The notes below the pieces were generated by a model. That model was not told the DNA's origin. It saw only the letters and a list, made by a program, of their open reading frames with translations, and ran no database searches. A DNA stretch of 59,395 nt from Oscillospiraceae bacterium. GTDB lineage: Bacteria > Bacillota > Clostridia > Oscillospirales > Acutalibacteraceae. A program made the translations under genes and the position numbers. The DNA lies in assembly GCA_022763825.1 (NCBI GenBank), contig JALEQX010000041.1, positions 1 to 59,395 of the forward strand, read 5' to 3'. Below, in pieces: positions 48,760-57,073 of the stretch. How positions within the stretch are numbered: the first letter of the stretch is position 1; the number at the start of each line of letters is the position of its first letter.

Positions 48760-49499
48760 GAATGTTCGTGTTTGCCAAGCGTAATTTTAAAGAGATATTG
48801 AGAGACCCTATGGCGATTGTATTCGGAATAGGATTCCCCGTAATCATGCTGTTTTTGATGAGCATAATTAATAAAAATATACCGCCCGAAGCGCAGATGA
48901 CTTTGTTTGAAATAAACCGTCTGTTCCCCGCAGTCTCGGTGTTCGGGCTGTCGTTTATATCGCTGTTTTCGGGGATTCTTATTTCTAAGGACAGAACGAC
49001 CTCTCTTTTTATAAGACTGTGCGCTTCGCCGATGAAAAGCGTTGATTTTATCGCAGGCTATGCTCTGTCGCTGATTCCCGTTGCCGTGATACAGCTTATT
49101 ATCGCCCTTGCGGTATCGGTTGTGCTCTCGCTTAAATTGAGCGCGGGCGTTATTCTCTGCGTTTTATCGTGTATGATAAGCGCGGTTATGTTCATTTCGG
49201 CGGGGCTTATCCTCGGCACGGTATTTACCGATAAGGCGGTCGGCGGAATCGCGTCGATAATCGTCAATCTGACGGCGTGGCTGTCGGGCGCGTGGTTCGA
49301 CCTCGATTTGCTCGGCGGTACGTTTAAAAAGATATGCCGGGCCTTGCCGTTTGCAAACGCCGTCGACGCGGGACGGTTTCTCATAGCGGGGGAATATTCG
49401 TCGGCAGTTAAGCCGATTTTGATTGTGACGGCGTATGCGGTCGTACTGGCGGTCTGCGCGTCGGTTGTGTTTTCGATTAAAAACGGCAGGGATAAATAG
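48756..49499 (+). CDS. ABC-2 type transporter permease
   Basis: 247 residues with six TM helices (first FGIGFPVIMLFLMS, about 25-38; last near 220-240). ABC-2 membrane domain, DrrB-like. Works with the ATPase it overlaps by 4 bases. Substrate unknown; drug or lipid export is usual for the family. Confidence 0.92.
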   Translation: MRMFVFAKRNFKEILRDPMAIVFGIGFPVIMLFLMSIINKNIPPEAQMTLFEINRLFPAVSVFGLSFISLFSGILISKDRTTSLFIRLCASPMKSVDFIAGYALSLIPVAVIQLIIALAVSVVLSLKLSAGVILCVLSCMISAVMFISAGLILGTVFTDKAVGGIASIIVNLTAWLSGAWFDLDLLGGTFKKICRALPFANAVDAGRFLIAGEYSSAVKPILIVTAYAVVLAVCASVVFSIKNGRDK

Positions 49500-49517
49500 A
49501 ATTAAAAAAATGAAACG

Positions 49518-49558
49518 TCCGAACCGCAAAGTTTTGCATGCTTTGCGGTTCGGATTTT
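49518..49558. terminator. Terminator after the AbrB-ABC operon
   Basis: Perfect 14-bp stem TCCGAACCGCAAAG/CTTTGCGGTTCGGA with TTTTC beyond on the plus strand. May also end the minus-strand transcript of the small charged protein. Confidence 0.9.
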
Positions 49559-49573
49559 CTTATTCGTATTAAT

Positions 49574-49693
49574 TTAATTCTCCGCGTTGTTATCGGCTTT
49601 GTTCTGTGCGTTGTCCTCGCGGGGCGTATTTACGTCCGGTTTGGTTTTGTCCTTCTTTGATTTTTTCTTCTGATTGTCTTTGTTCTTTGCCAT
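49574..49693 (-). CDS. Small, highly charged 39-residue protein
   Basis: MAKNKDNQKKKSKKDKTKPD followed by an acidic/Asn-rich half ending NNAEN. The first half is strongly basic, the second acidic; no hydrophobic segment, so likely disordered. The ATG has a good AAGGAG site eight bases upstream, which supports translation even though the frame is short. That ribosome site is inside the 3' arm of the lipase terminator hairpin. No family recognised. It could also be a chance frame, though codon pattern and ribosome site argue otherwise. Confidence 0.6.
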   Translation of the reverse strand: MAKNKDNQKKKSKKDKTKPDVNTPREDNAQNKADNNAEN

Positions 49694-49699
49694 GAAAAA

Positions 49700-49744
49700 A
49701 ACTCCTTACTCTGTTTTTTGTTATTTTTAGCAGAGCGGGGAGTT
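49700..49744 (-). terminator. Hairpin after the lipase gene that includes the next gene's ribosome site
   Basis: On the minus strand AACTCC...CTCTG pairs with CAGAG...GGAGTT around an A-rich loop and is followed by TTTTTTTC. It looks like a terminator for the lipase gene, but the AAGGAGTT arm is also the ribosome site of the small protein, so readthrough mRNA would have that site masked. Confidence 0.7.
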
Positions 49745-49753
49745 TTATTCATA

Positions 49754-51181
49754 TTATCTTAAATTTTCAATCATCGACGTTAAGTCCGAATAGAACTGAC
49801 GGACTTCCGAGGTGTTGCCGTCCATGCCTATGACCGTGCCGTGGTGTCCCGATCTTGTCGGCATGACGTACCAAATTCCTTTTTTGACTTTCGTACTGTC
49901 CTGAATGTATTCCTCATGTTCCTCGCCGAGCGGATATTTCGCCGAAACGACGTTTACGAGTCCGTCGTTAGCCTGCCATGACGAATCGATATTTATTCCG
50001 CCGTCGGTAACGCCCGTGTACATGCCCATTGCGTCCGAAAATCCGATCAGTACGGGGAGCGAAATTTTTAAATCGGCAGTCTGTCCGTTTAAAACCGACG
50101 CGTCTTTTGTTGAACAGTATGAATAAGAAAAATAATATACGTCCTTTACCGTTTTTATTTTCGAATTTAATTCTTTTGCTCCGTCGGGCGATAAATCATA
50201 GCCCGCGTGGTCGTTATCGGATTCGACAACGGCTCTGACTGCGTTTTTGATTTCGCTTAAACCTCCGTTGATTTTGCCGACTCCGAACTGGTCGAGCATA
50301 AAATCATAAACTCCCGATACGGGCGAGGTCACGCCCGCCGCCGCAAAGCAGACGGTTGTCAGCAAATCGGTTGTCGAATCAAGACCTATGAGTCTGCCGA
50401 CGGAATTTATAAGACACGTAAGCGACGTTCCGTTATGCGGTGAGCACAGAGTCGTAACGCTGAAAACATAGGAGCCTTTACCGCCCGTAAAAAGGGGCGA
50501 CGTTTCGTTCCCGCTTGCGTTCTTCTCGTTTTCGTCGCCGTATTCGAGCAGTGAAGCGAGCAGTCTCGCGGTCTCTCCGCCGTAGCTGTGACCGACGAGA
50601 TTTATTTTAACTCTCTGACCGCCGTTTATTCTTTCGCCCCACTGCGGTACGAGCGCGGTCGTGTACTGCCTGCCGAAACGCGCGTGTTTATGCATTTCGG
50701 AGTGATACGCCCCGTAGTCGACGGTTGTTCCGGTAAGCTGTGCATACAGTTCGCACGCTCTGTCCCACGTGCTCGATATCGGTCCCACGCCCGGTGCGCA
50801 GACGTCGAAGCCCTCGTTTTTTAAGTAATCGGTAATGCTTCCCGCAGACGAACCCCAGTACGGCGAAGCTGTATCGAGTCCGCCGTCCTCGCCCCATCCG
50901 CCGAGACCGTGTACGAAAACGTAAGGGTAGTTTATCCTGCCTCCGTTTATTTCATACCACAGATTTTTATATCCGCCGTATTTTACGGGAACGGCGATTA
51001 TTACGGCAATCATGGCAAGCGCCGTGAGCGCGCATATTATCGAAACTGCTGTTTTTTTTCCGTTTTGATTTTTCTTCTGGTCGTCAACTGTCGGTTCGAA
51101 ATCGACATTAGCCGAGCTTTTTGTCTTAGAAACGGGAATATCGTATGAATAATTGTCATAGTTATCGTTATTGTTTTTCAT
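49754..51181 (-). CDS. Membrane-anchored triacylglycerol lipase (staphylococcal/Geobacillus type)
   Basis: 475 residues. A cytoplasmic Asn/Tyr-rich N-terminus (1-42) is followed by one TM anchor (TAVSIICALTALAMIAVIIAV, about 44-64), so the enzyme domain faces outside. Family motifs are clear: YVFVHGLGGWG (oxyanion), YWGSSAGS, CELYAQLTGTTVDYGAYH, and the nucleophile Ser199 in LVGHSYGGE. A likely His is in RSGHHGTVIG near the end. This is the large family I.5/I.6 lipase group that hydrolyses triacylglycerols. Confidence 0.9.
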   Translation of the reverse strand: MKNNNDNYDNYSYDIPVSKTKSSANVDFEPTVDDQKKNQNGKKTAVSIICALTALAMIAVIIAVPVKYGGYKNLWYEINGGRINYPYVFVHGLGGWGEDGGLDTASPYWGSSAGSITDYLKNEGFDVCAPGVGPISSTWDRACELYAQLTGTTVDYGAYHSEMHKHARFGRQYTTALVPQWGERINGGQRVKINLVGHSYGGETARLLASLLEYGDENEKNASGNETSPLFTGGKGSYVFSVTTLCSPHNGTSLTCLINSVGRLIGLDSTTDLLTTVCFAAAGVTSPVSGVYDFMLDQFGVGKINGGLSEIKNAVRAVVESDNDHAGYDLSPDGAKELNSKIKTVKDVYYFSYSYCSTKDASVLNGQTADLKISLPVLIGFSDAMGMYTGVTDGGINIDSSWQANDGLVNVVSAKYPLGEEHEEYIQDSTKVKKGIWYVMPTRSGHHGTVIGMDGNTSEVRQFYSDLTSMIENLR

Positions 51182-51568
51182 AATAAAAATCCTCCGTGAG
51201 AAAAATGTCGAAAAAAGCCGAAAAGAAACGAAAAAGCAAATTTGTTAATTTAATTGCAACAGACAGTTAAAAAACAGTTAACAAAGTATAAAAAGCGATG
51301 ATATCATATTTTAATCAAACATGGTATTTTTTGTGCTGCCGAAAATTAAACAGGATTAAACGCCGCAGAAATAATGTGAGTAAAAACAGAAAGCAATTTT
51401 CTGCTTTTTAGGCTAAATATTATAGAAAACTGAAAATTTCTATGAAATTTTTAGTATGAATATTGTCGAATGTTAAAAATTCACTGTGTTATATCGTCAA
51501 ATATGCTCATTGAAAACCCAGGAAAAAAGTGTAGAATGGTACCCATGACAAATCAAGGAGGTATAAAC
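51182..51568. other. Gene-free stretch with divergent promoters
   Basis: 387 A/T-rich bases between the lipase and the next plus-strand gene. A plausible plus-strand promoter TTGAAA-16-TAGAAT lies at 51510-51537, about 30 bases before the start codon. A weak hairpin with a T run (around 51389-51412) is also present. Nothing else was recognised. Confidence 0.5.
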
Positions 51569-51787
51569 ATGTCATTTAAAAACTCAGACGAAAAATGCAC
51601 GGTTATTTCCACATGGGTGGAAATAGAGGGGAATATGTACTTAACATACGGTATCGAGTATAAGAACAGACGTATAGAGGATTTGTCCGTAAATCGTCCG
51701 TCGGTGGAAAATTTGGCGCGCTGTATGGAAATGTGCGATGTGGACTCGTCGCATATAGATTATGTTGTAGAGGACTTCCTCGTGTAA
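51569..51787 (+). CDS. Small uncharacterised protein (DUF6514-like)
   Basis: 72 residues with the pattern ...MYLTYGIEYKNRRIEDLSVNR...VENLARCMEM...HIDYVVEDFLV. This resembles a small family of clostridial proteins (tentatively DUF6514) with a YGI strand and a C-terminal VxEDFL helix; function unknown. The ATG is preceded by AAGGAGG at the right distance. Convergent with the phage-type repressor gene. Confidence 0.75.
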   Translation: MSFKNSDEKCTVISTWVEIEGNMYLTYGIEYKNRRIEDLSVNRPSVENLARCMEMCDVDSSHIDYVVEDFLV

Positions 51788-51799
51788 TTTTATGATGAT

Positions 51800-52420
51800 T
51801 TATCTTATATAACCTAAAAACGCGACAGCTTTTCCGAGTATATGCACGTCGTCAAGCCGGGAATCTTCATATACAAGATCGTTGTACATGGGGTTTTCCG
51901 GCGAGAGGACGAGTTTTGACGGATATTTCCGTACACGTTTCAGCGTAGCCTCGTCACCGATAAGAACGGCGGCGATGTCTCCGTTTTCAACGTCGGGCTG
52001 TCGGCGTATATATACAATATCGCCGTCGAAAAGATGTGCGTTTATCATGCTGTCGCCCCTGCATCTGAGCGCAAAGTCCGCGTTTATATCAGGCGGGAGC
52101 GCAAGCATGTCCTCCGTGTTTTCCTGTGCGAGAATCGGAAGGCCGCAGGCTATCGTGCCTATCAGCGGAACTTTTCGCATTTCCTCGCCGGAGGCGGAGG
52201 GGGGATTTACAAATTCCTCCGAAATAGGAGATAATAAATACGAGGGGGTGGTGTTCAATGCGTTTGCGAATGCTATCAGCTTAGACCCGCTGATTCCGCG
52301 TATACCGGCTTCAATCTTATTTACAGCCGACGCGGTGCGGAAGCCTACAGCTTCTGCAAGCTGCTGCTGAGACATTGATTTGCGTTTGCGAAGATATTTT
52401 ATCTTTTCATTCGTAGTCAT
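51800..52420 (-). CDS. Self-cleaving phage-type repressor (XRE HTH + S24 peptidase)
   Basis: 206 residues. N-terminal XRE helix-turn-helix (MSQQQLAEAVGFRTASAVNKIE, about 16-37). C-terminal LexA/CI-like S24 domain with cleavage site Ala-Cys92-Gly93, catalytic Ser124 in RGDSMIN and Lys161 in ATLKRVRK. RecA-dependent self-cleavage under DNA damage is expected. The ATG at 52420 is best spaced from GGTGA. Divergent to the small XRE gene, as in phage immunity regions. Confidence 0.92.
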   Translation of the reverse strand: MTTNEKIKYLRKRKSMSQQQLAEAVGFRTASAVNKIEAGIRGISGSKLIAFANALNTTPSYLLSPISEEFVNPPSASGEEMRKVPLIGTIACGLPILAQENTEDMLALPPDINADFALRCRGDSMINAHLFDGDIVYIRRQPDVENGDIAAVLIGDEATLKRVRKYPSKLVLSPENPMYNDLVYEDSRLDDVHILGKAVAFLGYIR

Positions 52421-52434
52421 ACTCATCACCGATG

Positions 52435-52512
52435 TTATGATATCATAAATTAGCCAAAATGTCAACATGTTTCATAAAACATATTGACAAAACGGCAAAA
52501 AAGCGGTATTAT
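52435..52512. promoter_or_regulatory. Divergent promoters of the immunity region with operator repeats
   Basis: Minus strand: TTGACA (52460-52465), 17 bases, TATCAT (52437-52442). Plus strand: TTGACA (52484-52489), 17 bases, TATTAT (52507-52512). TAGCCAAAAT occurs in the minus-strand spacer (52451-52460) and recurs at 52610. Further inverted repeats are TTATGATATCATAA (52435-52448) and ATGTTT/AAACAT (52467-52482). The layout permits mutual control of repressor and Cro-like gene. Confidence 0.8.
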
Positions 52513-52609
52513 GCAATCAGTCAAACAAATGTTCTGTAGAGGTGATGATCAAAATCAGCGTCTTTTTAAAAATTTAATAATAGTAGAGCTTATTTTTTTA
52601 ATTAAAAAT

Positions 52610-52624
52610 TAGCCAAAATGGCTA
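52610..52624. promoter_or_regulatory. Palindromic operator TAGCC-N5-GGCTA
   Basis: TAGCCAAAATGGCTA, 27 bases before the Cro-like start codon, shares TAGCCAAAAT with the repressor promoter. A likely binding site for the S24 repressor or the small XRE protein. Confidence 0.6.
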
Positions 52625-52650
52625 TGTTTTGTTTTTGAAAGGAGAATAGA

Positions 52651-52854
52651 ATGAGATTAAAAGAGGGAGAAAATGCAATTTCGAGAAATCAGATAATCGA
52701 TTTGCGTACGGGAATGGATAAAAGCGTTGCCGATTTTGCAGAGATGATAGGCTGTTCAAGGTATTCGGTTTATCTTTACGAAAGCGGAAAGCGCCGTCCG
52801 TGCGGGGATCGACTGTCGAAAATAAACAAGCTTCTTGCCGAGAGAAACGGCTGA
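52651..52854 (+). CDS. Cro-like XRE-family HTH protein
   Basis: 67 residues with one helix-turn-helix (KSVADFAEMIGCSRYSVYLYESGKRRP, about 24-50). Strong AAAGGAG before the ATG. Divergent from the S24 repressor and likely its antagonist. First gene of the plus-strand phage-derived run. Confidence 0.85.
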   Translation: MRLKEGENAISRNQIIDLRTGMDKSVADFAEMIGCSRYSVYLYESGKRRPCGDRLSKINKLLAERNG

Positions 52855-52874
52855 AATGAAAGGGGAATGAAAAA

Positions 52875-53111
52875 ATGAGTGATAATTTAAAACAGCTTTT
52901 TTCGGAGAATATAATTTGTCCGTTCTACAGAAAAACGAGATCCACGCAGTCGATAGTCTGCGAGGGATACTACGATAAACAGACGTTTGCGGTTATGTTT
53001 CAGAATTCGGGGGAGATAAAGTTCTGGCTTAAAAATTATTGCTGTACGTATGACTATATGCGTTGTCCGCATGCAAAATCGCTCGGAGAACAGTATGATA
53101 TGGCGGCATAA
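52875..53111 (+). CDS. Cys-rich small phage protein
   Basis: 78 residues with Cys at 15, 29, 56, 57 and 64 in a pattern (CPFYR, IVCEG, NYCC, RCPHAK) found in small proteins near the packaging genes of many Firmicute phages. Probable zinc binder, function unknown. Spaced 20 bases after the Cro-like gene, AAGGGG upstream. Confidence 0.7.
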   Translation: MSDNLKQLFSENIICPFYRKTRSTQSIVCEGYYDKQTFAVMFQNSGEIKFWLKNYCCTYDYMRCPHAKSLGEQYDMAA

Positions 53112-53229
53112 ATATATTTGCCCGGCATTTTTATGTGCAGAACCTGATATTAAAAAAACGGACAGGGGGGATTATTGTTCGGCGGCGAAACGAGTATAAT
53201 GCATTTATAAAATTCTGAGAGGTGAAAGA

Positions 53230-53739
53230 GTGAATAAATACGACTGGGACGCCGTCCGTCTTTGGTATATGGCAAACGAAGACGCGTCGCTTGAAAAAAC
53301 GTGCGTTAAATTTTCTATTCCGAAAAAAACGCTTTTTTCACACGCAAAGAACGCGGGATGGGCGGCGGCGAAAAGAGAATTGAAAAAACAGTTATCCGAA
53401 AACGGAGAGGACGAGCATGCCGAGTGCGAAAATGAAAAAATTGCCTCGCTTGCATATGCCGCGGATCTTGCCGTCGAACGCATAACGCGGATACTTTCTC
53501 AACCTGCCGATGACGAAAACGACAAGTCCGATACAAAAAATCTCAAAGACTGCGTGAGCGTTCTGAAAGACCTTACTGCGATAATCAGAAACGTAAACGA
53601 CATTCAGACTCCGGCGCAGGCGCAGAGCGTACGTATTGAGCAGGAAAAATGGGAGCTTGAAAAAAGCAAACAGACGCAGAGCGAAAACAGGGAGGATATC
53701 CGTGTTGTTTTCGACTGCGAGGGGGATGAGGAGAAATGA
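53230..53739 (+). CDS. Terminase small subunit-like protein
   Basis: 169 residues. An N-terminal helix-turn-helix-like part (about 5-45: DWDAVRLWYMANEDASLEKTCVKF) is followed by a long coiled, acidic helix region. The size, the composition, and the overlap of four bases with the large terminase gene identify it as TerS, which recognises phage DNA for packaging. GTG start with GAGAGGTG upstream. Confidence 0.82.
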   Translation: MNKYDWDAVRLWYMANEDASLEKTCVKFSIPKKTLFSHAKNAGWAAAKRELKKQLSENGEDEHAECENEKIASLAYAADLAVERITRILSQPADDENDKSDTKNLKDCVSVLKDLTAIIRNVNDIQTPAQAQSVRIEQEKWELEKSKQTQSENREDIRVVFDCEGDEEK

Positions 53740-55181
53740 CGCTGAATATTCCTCCGCCTAACGAAAAACAGGCGTTGTTTTTAAACGAGCACGAGCATAA
53801 GCATATAGGCTACGGCGGAGCGCGAGGGGGCGGAAAGTCGTGGGTTGTACGGGTAAAGGCGATTCTGCTTTGTTTAAAGTACCCGGGGATTAAATTAATA
53901 ATAATCAGACGGACTTATCCCGAACTGATTAATAACCATATCCGTCCCCTGCGCGAGACGTTCGTTGCCTCGGGACTCATGCCCGAATACGTTAAGTATA
54001 ACGACAAGGAGAAACGCTACACGTTTTTCAACCGTTCGACGATAACGTTTATGTACTGCTCGAGGGATTCCGATCTTGACAGATTACAGGGCACGGAATG
54101 GGACTGTATTTTCCTCGACGAGGCTACACAGCTGAGCGAATATCAGATTAAAAGCATAACGGCGTGCTGCCGAGGCGTTAACGACTTTCCGAAGCGCGTA
54201 TATTACACATGCAATCCCGGCGGACAGAGCCACGCGTATTTTAAACGTCTGTTTGTCGACAGAGAATTCGAGGACGGGGAAAACGGGGACGACTACACGT
54301 TTATACAGGCTCTCGTGACGGATAATAAGGCTCTGATGAGCAAACAGCCCGATTATATAAATCAGCTTGAAGCGTTACCGCCTAAATTAAAGGACATGTG
54401 GCTCTATGGCAAGTGGGACGTGTTCGAGGGTATGTTTTTTGAGGATTTTATAATAAATCCCCTCCATTCGAAATGCGAGGAACTCAAAATGACCGCAGAC
54501 GAGCTTAGAAAAGCGCACAGGTTCTGTCACGTTATAGAGCCGTTCGACCCTAAGGGCATGAACATATACAGAAGCTACGACTTCGGATATAACAAGCCGT
54601 TTTCGTGCGCGTGGTGGGCAGTCGACTCCGACGGCGTGATATACAGAATCCTGGAATACTACGGATGTACAAAAACGCCTAACGAGGGAATAAAGATTCC
54701 GCCGGACGAGCAGTTTGCGAATATAAAGCGGATAGAAAACGAACATCCGTATTTAAAAGGGAAGAAAATACTGGGCGTTGCGGACCCGTCGATATGGGAT
54801 ACGTCAAGAGGTGAGAGCGTTGCGGAAACTGCGGAGAAGTACGGAATATATTTCGACCCCGGGGATAATAAGCGAATTCCCGGATGGATGCAGTGTCACT
54901 ACCGGCTTGCGTTCGACGAAAACGGTTATGCAATGATGTACGTTTTTAACACGTGCAAGGCATTCATCCGCACAATTCCGACGTTAATGTATTCGTCGTC
55001 GAATCCCGAGGATTTAGATACATCGCTCGAGGATCATGTTGCGGACGAGTGGCGGTACTTCTGCATGACGAGACCCATTCCGCCGAGAATAAAGAGCGAA
55101 ACGCATATACCCGCGTTCGATCCGCTCGAGATGAATAAAAAACAAAATAAATCGGGCGTTATTTCAAGCTCGGTAATATGA
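53736..55181 (+). CDS. Phage terminase large subunit
   Basis: 481 residues. ATPase part: Walker A-like GYGGARGGGKS (25-35), Walker B IFLDEAT with Asp128-Glu129, coupling motif TCNP. Nuclease part: Asp-containing SYDFGYNKPF and GVADPSIWDTSRGES, the RNase H-like metal sites. All key residues are present, so it could be active. It powers DNA packaging into procapsids through the portal, encoded 15 bases downstream. Confidence 0.94.
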   Translation: MTLNIPPPNEKQALFLNEHEHKHIGYGGARGGGKSWVVRVKAILLCLKYPGIKLIIIRRTYPELINNHIRPLRETFVASGLMPEYVKYNDKEKRYTFFNRSTITFMYCSRDSDLDRLQGTEWDCIFLDEATQLSEYQIKSITACCRGVNDFPKRVYYTCNPGGQSHAYFKRLFVDREFEDGENGDDYTFIQALVTDNKALMSKQPDYINQLEALPPKLKDMWLYGKWDVFEGMFFEDFIINPLHSKCEELKMTADELRKAHRFCHVIEPFDPKGMNIYRSYDFGYNKPFSCAWWAVDSDGVIYRILEYYGCTKTPNEGIKIPPDEQFANIKRIENEHPYLKGKKILGVADPSIWDTSRGESVAETAEKYGIYFDPGDNKRIPGWMQCHYRLAFDENGYAMMYVFNTCKAFIRTIPTLMYSSSNPEDLDTSLEDHVADEWRYFCMTRPIPPRIKSETHIPAFDPLEMNKKQNKSGVISSSVI

Positions 55182-55196
55182 CAGGAGAGTATAGAA

Positions 55197-57011
55197 ATGG
55201 ACACATATGAAAGCATTATGAAGCCTATTGATTCGTCTGCGGTGCAGAAAGCCTCACAGATTCTTATGAAGTACAGAGCGGGCAAGCGCAGGCTTGAGAG
55301 CAAAATTGTAGAGAACGAAGAGTTTTGGAAGCTCCGCCAGTGGGGGAGCGATGAAAAGGGCAAAAAACAGACTCCCGCCACGGCGTGGCTGTGGAACGTA
55401 CTTGTTTCAAAGCACGCCGACGCCATGGATTCCATGCCGGAACCTAACATTCTGCCCAGAGAAGAAAACGACGTTCCTCAGGCAAAACTTTTATCGGGCG
55501 TTATACCCGTCATTCTTGAGCAGAACGACTTTTCAGCGACCTACTCGGATGCGATGTGGTATAAATTAAAACAGGGTACGGGCGTGTACGGCGTGTTTTG
55601 GGATAGCGCCAAACTTAACGGACTGGGCGATATTTCGGTTAAAAAAATGGATTTGCTCTCGTGCTTCTGGGAGCCCGGTATTACCGATATTCAGTCGAGC
55701 GCAAATTTCTTTACCGTAGAACTGCACGGCAATGATTCGCTTGTAAGAGAGTACCCGTTTTTAAAGGATATCAATTTTTCCAAAAACGTGCTCAGCGTTA
55801 CAAAATACCGTTATGACGATAATGTTGATACGACGGATAAAAGTCTCGTAATCGATTGGTATTATAAAAAGAAAATCGGTGCAAAAACTGTCGTTCACTA
55901 CTGTAAATACGTCGGCGATACCGTTTTGTTTTCGACTGAAAACGACCCTGAGCATTTTCCGGACGGCTTATACGACCACGGCAAATATCCGTTCGTGTTC
56001 GACGTGCTTTTTCCCGTCGAGGGAAGCCCGTGCGGTTATTCATATACCGATATATGCAAGGACACGCAGATTCAGATAGACGAACTCAACGCCGCTATGG
56101 TCAGAAACGCAAAAATCGGCTCTAAAATAAGATATTTTTCGAAGATGTCCGGAGGAATAAACGAGGATGAATTCGCAGACTGGAGCAACGATATTGTCCA
56201 TGTAGAGGGCGACCTCGACGAGAAGCACGTGAAACCTATCGAAGTTCCCGTTCTCAACGGCGTTTACGTAAATATTCTCAATAATAAAATAGATGAGCTG
56301 AAAGAGACCAGCGGAAACCGCGACGTCAACAACGGCAGTACGGGTTCGGCGGTCACTGCGGCTTCGGCAATCGCCGCGCTCCAGGAGGCGAGCGGAAAAA
56401 CGAGCAGGGATTTCCTTAAAAATACTTATAATGCGTATGCCAAGATTATCAAACTCGTTATCGGTCTTATCAGGCAGTTCTACTCTGAGGAGCGAAAGTT
56501 CAGAATCATCGGTGAGGACGGCAAAATGAGCTTTATTTCATGCTCGAACAGAATGATATCGGGCGAAAAGATATTTTTGAACGACGGCACGGAGATAGGA
56601 TACAGAGTTCCCGAATTCGACGTGGAGGTTTCCGCGCAGAAAAATACCGCCTACAATAAGGCGGCGCAGAATGAACTTGCATTGCAGTTTTATAACGCGG
56701 GATTTTTCGACCCGTCGAGAGCGGATCAGGCGGCTGCGGCGGTTTCGATGATGGATTTTTCGAGAAAGGAATCCGTGCTTATGAAAATCAGTCAGAATGC
56801 GCTTGCAAACGACAGAGCGGAGGAGTATAAGGCTCTCGCGCTGACGCTCTCACAGATTTACGAACCGGAAATCGCGGAGAAAATAATGGCGGAGGGTAAT
56901 CCCGATCATGTTGAGTCATCTGTAAGAAAAGCCGAACTGCCCCGTTCGGGAGAAAGCAAACGTATGCAGAAGGCAAGGGAGCGCGCAAGACAGACCAGCA
57001 CGCTTGATTAA
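55197..57011 (+). CDS. Phage portal protein
   Basis: 604 residues of the P22-like/large portal type: helical N-terminus, a wing domain (about 100-330), and a helical stem-crown region with GSAVTAASAIAALQEASGK (about 380-400), and a basic C-terminal end. GGAGAG before the ATG. It forms the dodecameric DNA channel of the capsid. Normally followed by scaffold, protease or capsid genes, which are missing here; the next feature is a terminator. Confidence 0.87.
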   Translation: MDTYESIMKPIDSSAVQKASQILMKYRAGKRRLESKIVENEEFWKLRQWGSDEKGKKQTPATAWLWNVLVSKHADAMDSMPEPNILPREENDVPQAKLLSGVIPVILEQNDFSATYSDAMWYKLKQGTGVYGVFWDSAKLNGLGDISVKKMDLLSCFWEPGITDIQSSANFFTVELHGNDSLVREYPFLKDINFSKNVLSVTKYRYDDNVDTTDKSLVIDWYYKKKIGAKTVVHYCKYVGDTVLFSTENDPEHFPDGLYDHGKYPFVFDVLFPVEGSPCGYSYTDICKDTQIQIDELNAAMVRNAKIGSKIRYFSKMSGGINEDEFADWSNDIVHVEGDLDEKHVKPIEVPVLNGVYVNILNNKIDELKETSGNRDVNNGSTGSAVTAASAIAALQEASGKTSRDFLKNTYNAYAKIIKLVIGLIRQFYSEERKFRIIGEDGKMSFISCSNRMISGEKIFLNDGTEIGYRVPEFDVEVSAQKNTAYNKAAQNELALQFYNAGFFDPSRADQAAAAVSMMDFSRKESVLMKISQNALANDRAEEYKALALTLSQIYEPEIAEKIMAEGNPDHVESSVRKAELPRSGESKRMQKARERARQTSTLD

Positions 57012-57026
57012 ATAAATTAATACAAA

Positions 57027-57070
57027 AAACCGTAAATCACAGTTCTTTTCGGAATTATGATTTACGGTTT
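57027..57070. terminator. Bidirectional terminator closing the phage island
   Basis: AAACCGTAAATCA (57027-57039) pairs with TGATTTACGGTTT (57058-57070), with T-rich sequence beyond. Serves the portal gene and the convergent aminotransferase gene. Confidence 0.85.
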
Positions 57071-57073
57071 GTT

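Noticed and set aside
52467..52482. Classical LexA (SOS) box for the S24 protein
   Set aside because: The Bacillus-type GAAC-N4-GTTC box is absent; the repeats differ, and the divergent XRE gene points to a phage-type repressor rather than LexA.
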